Assembly (NCBI GenBank): GCA_036010965.1 | Contig: DASCMO010000084.1 | Coordinates: 1 to 16,103, forward strand | Length of the DNA: 16,103 nucleotides | Origin: GCA-2686265 sp036010965 | Lineage (GTDB): Bacteria > Planctomycetota > UBA1135 > GCA-002686595 | Direction: 5' to 3' | In this document: positions 13,368 to 16,103 of the stretch, in pieces | How the letters are laid out: each line of letters begins with the position of its first letter | Position numbering within the stretch: position 1 is the stretch's first letter | The notes under the pieces: generated by a model | The model's database searches: none | What the model saw: only the letters and a program-made list of their open reading frames with translations | What the model was told of the DNA's origin: nothing | Made by a program: the position numbers and the translations under genes

Positions 13368-15137
13368 ATGTCGTCGGCCAGGAAGATCAAGGGAACCGCC
13401 GTGGCCCCCGGGCTGGCGATGGGCCCGGTACATGTCGTGCGCGCCACGCCCGATGTGGTTCCCAGCTGGTCTTTGCGCAGCGAGGAGGTCGACGGCGAGA
13501 TCGTCCGCCTGCGGACCGCCGTCGCGGCGGTGACCGGAGAGCTGGAGGAGCGCCGCAAGCGCGTCGCCGCGCAGACGAACGAGAAGGACGCCGAGATCTT
13601 CGCCGTCCACCGCACCATCCTCGAGGACCCCATGGCGCTGGAACGCGTCGAGGAGACCATCCGAAACGAGCGCATCAACGCCGAGGCCGGCGTGCAGCAT
13701 TTGGTGGAGCACCTCGAGCGGGTCATCGGAGGCATGGGAGGAGATCAGGCGCGGCGCTACGGCGCCGACGTCAGCGAGCCCTGGTGCGCGGTGCTCGAGG
13801 AACTCTCGAGTAGCGAACGGCGTGGCTTTCTGGCCCGCGATGAGCAGGTAATTCTCGCGGCGGCGGACCTGACGCCGCATGTCGTGACCTACCTCGACCG
13901 AGACCGTGTGCTCGCCATTCTCACCGAGACCGGTGGCCGCTTCTCGCACGGCGGCGTGCTGGCCCGCTCCCTGGGCTTTCCCTGCGTGGTGGCGATCCCG
14001 AACCTCCTGTCACGGCTGGAGAAGGGCCTGCGCGTGATCGTCGACGGAGATCGCGGGACCGTCCAACTCGATCCCGACGAGGAAGCCGTCGATTTTTTCC
14101 TCGAACGCCGCAGGCGCAGGGTCGCGCGCACGGAGGCGCTCGCGGTCCACGCGGCCTTGGCGTCGACCACCTCGGATGGCCACCCCTTCGCGATCCAGAC
14201 GAATGTCGAAGGCCTGCGGGATGTCGAGACCTACGACATCGACCACACCGATGGGATCGGCCTGTTCCGCACGGAGTTCCTCTACATGGAGCGCACCGAG
14301 TTCCCTTCCGAGGAGGAGCAGTACCGCGTCTATCGGCGCCTCCTGGAGCTGCTCGAGGGCCGGCCGGTGACCCTGCGCACCCTGGACATCGGCGGCGACA
14401 AGCGGCTGCCCTACTTCAAGACTCCGAACGAGAACAACCCCCAGCTCGGCTGGCGGGGCCTGCGCATCTCCCTCCAGTGGACGGACCTGCTGCGGGTCCA
14501 GCTACGGGCCGCACTGCGTGCCAGCGCACACGGAGACCTGCGCATTCTGTTGCCGATGGTCTCTTCCATCGAGGAAGTGCGGGAAGCGCGCAAGATCTTC
14601 GAGGGTATCCGGAGCCAGCTCACCGAGCAGGGCTACGACATCGCGGAGGATGTCCCCGTGGGCATCATGGTCGAGGTCCCTTCCGTGCTCTACGTCCTCC
14701 CGGAGATCCTCCAGGAGGTCGACTTCGTCAGCGTCGGGACCAACGACATGGTGCAGTACTTGCTTGCTGCGGACCGCGACAACCCGTGGGTGACGCACCA
14801 TTACGATCCATACCATCCGGCCGTCCTGCGGGCGCTGCAGGAAGTGTCGGACGCCAGCCTGCGCGCGGGAAAGCCGTGCTCGGTGTGCGGGGAGATGGCG
14901 GGCGACTACGCGACCGCGCTGATCCTGCTGGGCATGGGCTACACGGGGGTCAGCATGGTCCCCAACTTCGTGGGCGAGGTGAAGTACGCCCTGCGCCAGG
15001 TCACCCTGGCGGACGCGCGCGAACTGGCGCGGCAGGCCTTGCGGGCGGGTAGCGGTACCGAGGTCCGCACGCTTCTCGAGGAGGCCCGCCGCAGGCTGCA
15101 CGACAGCTTGACTGGCGAGGAGACCTCGCAAACCTGA
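13368..15137 (+). CDS. ptsI: Phosphoenolpyruvate-protein phosphotransferase (PTS enzyme I)
   Basis: 589 residues from ATG 13368, close to the 575 of Escherichia coli enzyme I. A GTG at 13335 is in frame, but the N-terminus KIKGTAVAPGLAMGPV fits the later start. Enzyme I takes phosphate from phosphoenolpyruvate onto a histidine and passes it to HPr (EC 2.7.3.9; the gene is also labelled ptsP). The phosphohistidine motif is present as GGRFSHGGVLARSLG with His194. The PEP-binding barrel has GLFRTEFLYM (298-307), LDIGGDKRLPY (339-349), NPQLGWRGLRISL (357-369), VGTNDMVQYLLAADRDN (456-472) and CGEMAGD (507-513) with the acid/base Cys507. The HPr-binding helical region is recognisable (EIFAVHRTILED, 76-87), but the usual ADVrDig segment reads ADVSEPW (133-139). 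No ptsH or EII gene is next to it, so the phosphate acceptor is elsewhere; a regulatory PTS is possible. Enzymatic assignment is strong. Confidence 0.95.
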   Translation: MSSARKIKGTAVAPGLAMGPVHVVRATPDVVPSWSLRSEEVDGEIVRLRTAVAAVTGELEERRKRVAAQTNEKDAEIFAVHRTILEDPMALERVEETIRNERINAEAGVQHLVEHLERVIGGMGGDQARRYGADVSEPWCAVLEELSSSERRGFLARDEQVILAAADLTPHVVTYLDRDRVLAILTETGGRFSHGGVLARSLGFPCVVAIPNLLSRLEKGLRVIVDGDRGTVQLDPDEEAVDFFLERRRRRVARTEALAVHAALASTTSDGHPFAIQTNVEGLRDVETYDIDHTDGIGLFRTEFLYMERTEFPSEEEQYRVYRRLLELLEGRPVTLRTLDIGGDKRLPYFKTPNENNPQLGWRGLRISLQWTDLLRVQLRAALRASAHGDLRILLPMVSSIEEVREARKIFEGIRSQLTEQGYDIAEDVPVGIMVEVPSVLYVLPEILQEVDFVSVGTNDMVQYLLAADRDNPWVTHHYDPYHPAVLRALQEVSDASLRAGKPCSVCGEMAGDYATALILLGMGYTGVSMVPNFVGEVKYALRQVTLADARELARQALRAGSGTEVRTLLEEARRRLHDSLTGEETSQT

Positions 15138-15152
15138 CCCCCTCGGCGGGGG
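15138..15152 (+). terminator. Possible hairpin terminator after ptsI
   Basis: CCCCC-TCGGC-GGGGG gives a 5-bp G:C stem directly after the ptsI stop codon. No T-run follows. It may be a terminator or a transcript-end stabiliser. Confidence 0.35.
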
Positions 15153-15347
15153 CGCTCGGCCACCCGCCCAGGTCAGCGGACGCGAATCACGCCCATGGCC
15201 CGCGGCTCGCACCGCGAGACGCCGCCTGCTGATTGAGCCAACCCCGGCCCTGGAACTGACTTGTGGCCGATCCCCGAACTCGGGCGGGCGGCGGGCAACG
15301 AAGAATCAATCCCGGTGGCCCGGGAGGCCCTGAAATTGCAGCTTTGA

Positions 15348-15356
15348 TGGTAGATT
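15348..15356 (+). promoter_or_regulatory. Extended -10 promoter for the SANT/Myb-like gene
   Basis: TG-G-TAGATT matches the extended -10 pattern TGnTAnnnT, in an A/T-richer patch of the gap after ptsI. Transcription would start near 15362, which is the first base of the hairpin 15362-15382. No -35 is visible. Confidence 0.45.
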
Positions 15357-15361
15357 GTGAA

Positions 15362-15382
15362 TCCTGCCTGAAGGAGGCAGGA
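15362..15382 (+). other. 5'-leader hairpin beside the ribosome binding site
   Basis: TCCTGCCT (15362-15369) and AGGCAGGA (15375-15382) pair perfectly over 8 bp with loop GAAGG. The stem ends 2 nt before the AAGGAG ribosome binding site. Its loop and 3' arm contain an AGGAGG-like sequence that would be sequestered, and the 5' arm resembles an anti-Shine-Dalgarno sequence. Confidence 0.5.
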
Positions 15383-15384
15383 GG

Positions 15385-15390
15385 AAGGAG
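15385..15390 (+). promoter_or_regulatory. Ribosome binding site of the SANT/Myb-like gene
   Basis: AAGGAG stands 6 nt before GTG 15397. It is the strongest and best-placed Shine-Dalgarno sequence in the window and fixes the start of the last gene. Confidence 0.6.
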
Positions 15391-15396
15391 TGGTTC

Positions 15397-16103
15397 GTGC
15401 GAGGAGCGAGATGGGGAGGAATTAGGACCGATCAACCCCGCAGGGGGCGCTGGTCTCAAGCCGAGATCGCGCGTCTGCGTGAGTTGTACGGACTCAAGGC
15501 CGATGTGGCCATCGCGCGCGAGCTCAATCGCCCGGAGGCCAGTGTCCGGAAGATGGCCGAGCAGGTGTTCCCGCTCGCGGTACATCAGGGGCCGTGGACT
15601 GCCCGGGAAGCGATCGAGCTCAAGCGCTACCTGGGAGCCGCGACCCATGAGGTGATCGCGCGCGTGCTGGGGCGCACTCCGGAGGAAGTCCGCGAGCAGA
15701 TCATCGAACTCCGACGCATCCGGCGCGACGATAGCTGGACACAGGAGGAGATCGCCGAGTTCAAGCGTCTCTACGGCACTCGTCGGGACGAGGACATGGA
15801 GTTGATCTTCGGGCGCTCGAGCGAGTCCCTCGCCCGCCAGGCGGAGGTCTTGTGCCTCGCCAAGGACAAGGCCTTTGTCCGACGCCAGCAGGGCGTCGCC
15901 TCCACGCGCATGCCGCGCTGGAATGCCGAGGAGATCGCGAAGCTCGTCGAGCTGTACCCCGAGCACTCGAACCTGGAGATCGCTCGCGCCCTCAGTCGCT
16001 CGGTCAAGAGCGTCGTGTCGAAGGCCCACAATCTCGGTCTCAAGAAGGACGCGGACCGCCTACGGACGATGGGGCGCGAGAACGTGAGCCTGCGCTATCG
16101 CGA
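15397..16103 (+). CDS. Protein with four SANT/Myb-like modules, cut by window edge
   Basis: At least 235 residues from GTG 15397, with no stop before the window ends. The start is set by AAGGAG 6 nt upstream; the frame is closed by TGA at 15358-15360. Four similar modules of about 40 residues are visible, starting at Trp19 (RWSQAEIARLREL), Trp67 (PWTAREAIELKRY), Trp114 (SWTQEEIAEFKRL) and Trp175 (RWNAEEIAKLVEL). Each continues with a '[IVM]a..L.R...sv..kA' helix: IARELNRPEASVRKMA, IARVLGRTPEEVREQI, MELIFGRSSESLARQA, IARALSRSVKSVVSKA. This is the pattern of SANT/Myb or homeodomain-like three-helix DNA-binding folds. Spacing between the Trp residues is 48, 47 and 61. The sequence is rich in Arg and Lys with no membrane segment, so a cytoplasmic DNA-binding regulator is likely. 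It appears to have its own promoter, 260 nt after ptsI. Target and name unknown. Confidence 0.72.
   Translation, partial: MRGARWGGIRTDQPRRGRWSQAEIARLRELYGLKADVAIARELNRPEASVRKMAEQVFPLAVHQGPWTAREAIELKRYLGAATHEVIARVLGRTPEEVREQIIELRRIRRDDSWTQEEIAEFKRLYGTRRDEDMELIFGRSSESLARQAEVLCLAKDKAFVRRQQGVASTRMPRWNAEEIAKLVELYPEHSNLEIARALSRSVKSVVSKAHNLGLKKDADRLRTMGRENVSLRYR

Noticed and set aside
12299..13813. Open reading frame of 504 codons on the plus strand
   Set aside because: It runs antisense through the coiled-coil membrane protein and then out of frame through ptsI; the translation is Arg-rich and without motifs.
13083..13949. N-terminal extension of the minus-strand membrane protein
   Set aside because: The open frame continues antisense into ptsI, but the translated part is not protein-like and the ATG at 13082 gives a plausible start.
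15263..15655. 130-codon plus-strand ORF before and into the last gene
   Set aside because: It lies in a different frame from the SANT/Myb-like modules, has no ribosome site, and the modules with conserved Trp pattern are in the other frame.
1..16103. CRISPR arrays, insertion sequences, integrase genes, rRNA or tRNA genes
   Set aside because: No regularly spaced repeats, transposase motifs, terminal inverted repeats or RNA-gene signatures were seen on either strand.

Overview
The window is about 16.1 kb of GC-rich bacterial chromosome, densely coded and without any sign of mobile elements, rRNA, tRNA or CRISPR. The best taxonomic pointers are an EF-G of the spirochaete/planctomycete/delta-proteobacteria ('spd', EF-G1-like) type, a Lys/Ala-rich tail on a Tex-like protein, and a large secreted thioredoxin-fold protein. 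I infer a member of Planctomycetota or a similar deep, GC-rich lineage. This is inference from protein character, not from a marker-gene tree.

Layout from left to right on the + strand: the 3' part of a class I HMG-CoA reductase (mevalonate pathway), overlapping by GTGA a three-helix membrane protein with a LytM/M23-like domain that has lost its metal ligands. After a 251-nt leader with a candidate promoter come EF-G (fusA), a cytoplasmic PQQ-like beta-propeller protein that looks leaderless, and a DJ-1/PfpI-fold protein without the nucleophilic cysteine. A 423-nt non-coding stretch precedes a 1028-residue Tex-like RNA-binding protein with long RG-rich, acidic and Lys-rich tails. Next is a secreted 739-residue thioredoxin-fold/helical-repeat protein. 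It converges on a minus-strand gene for a two-helix membrane protein with coiled coil and acidic tail; the two stop codons share one CTAG. That gene is divergent from ptsI (PTS enzyme I, active-site His and Cys present). The window ends inside a gene, open at the right edge, for a protein with four Trp-led SANT/Myb-like modules.

There is no single obvious pathway. HMG-CoA reductase, EF-G and enzyme I are housekeeping enzymes with the expected catalytic or nucleotide-binding motifs. Between them lie proteins whose folds are recognisable but whose signature residues are missing: the M23-like domain, the DJ-1-like protein, the YqgF part of the Tex-like protein, and the thioredoxin-fold protein without CXXC. 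The least familiar items are the four-module SANT/Myb-like protein, with a perfect 8-bp hairpin next to its ribosome binding site, and the secreted protein with its C-x7-C-x2-H motif. I see no convincing new defence or mobile system here.
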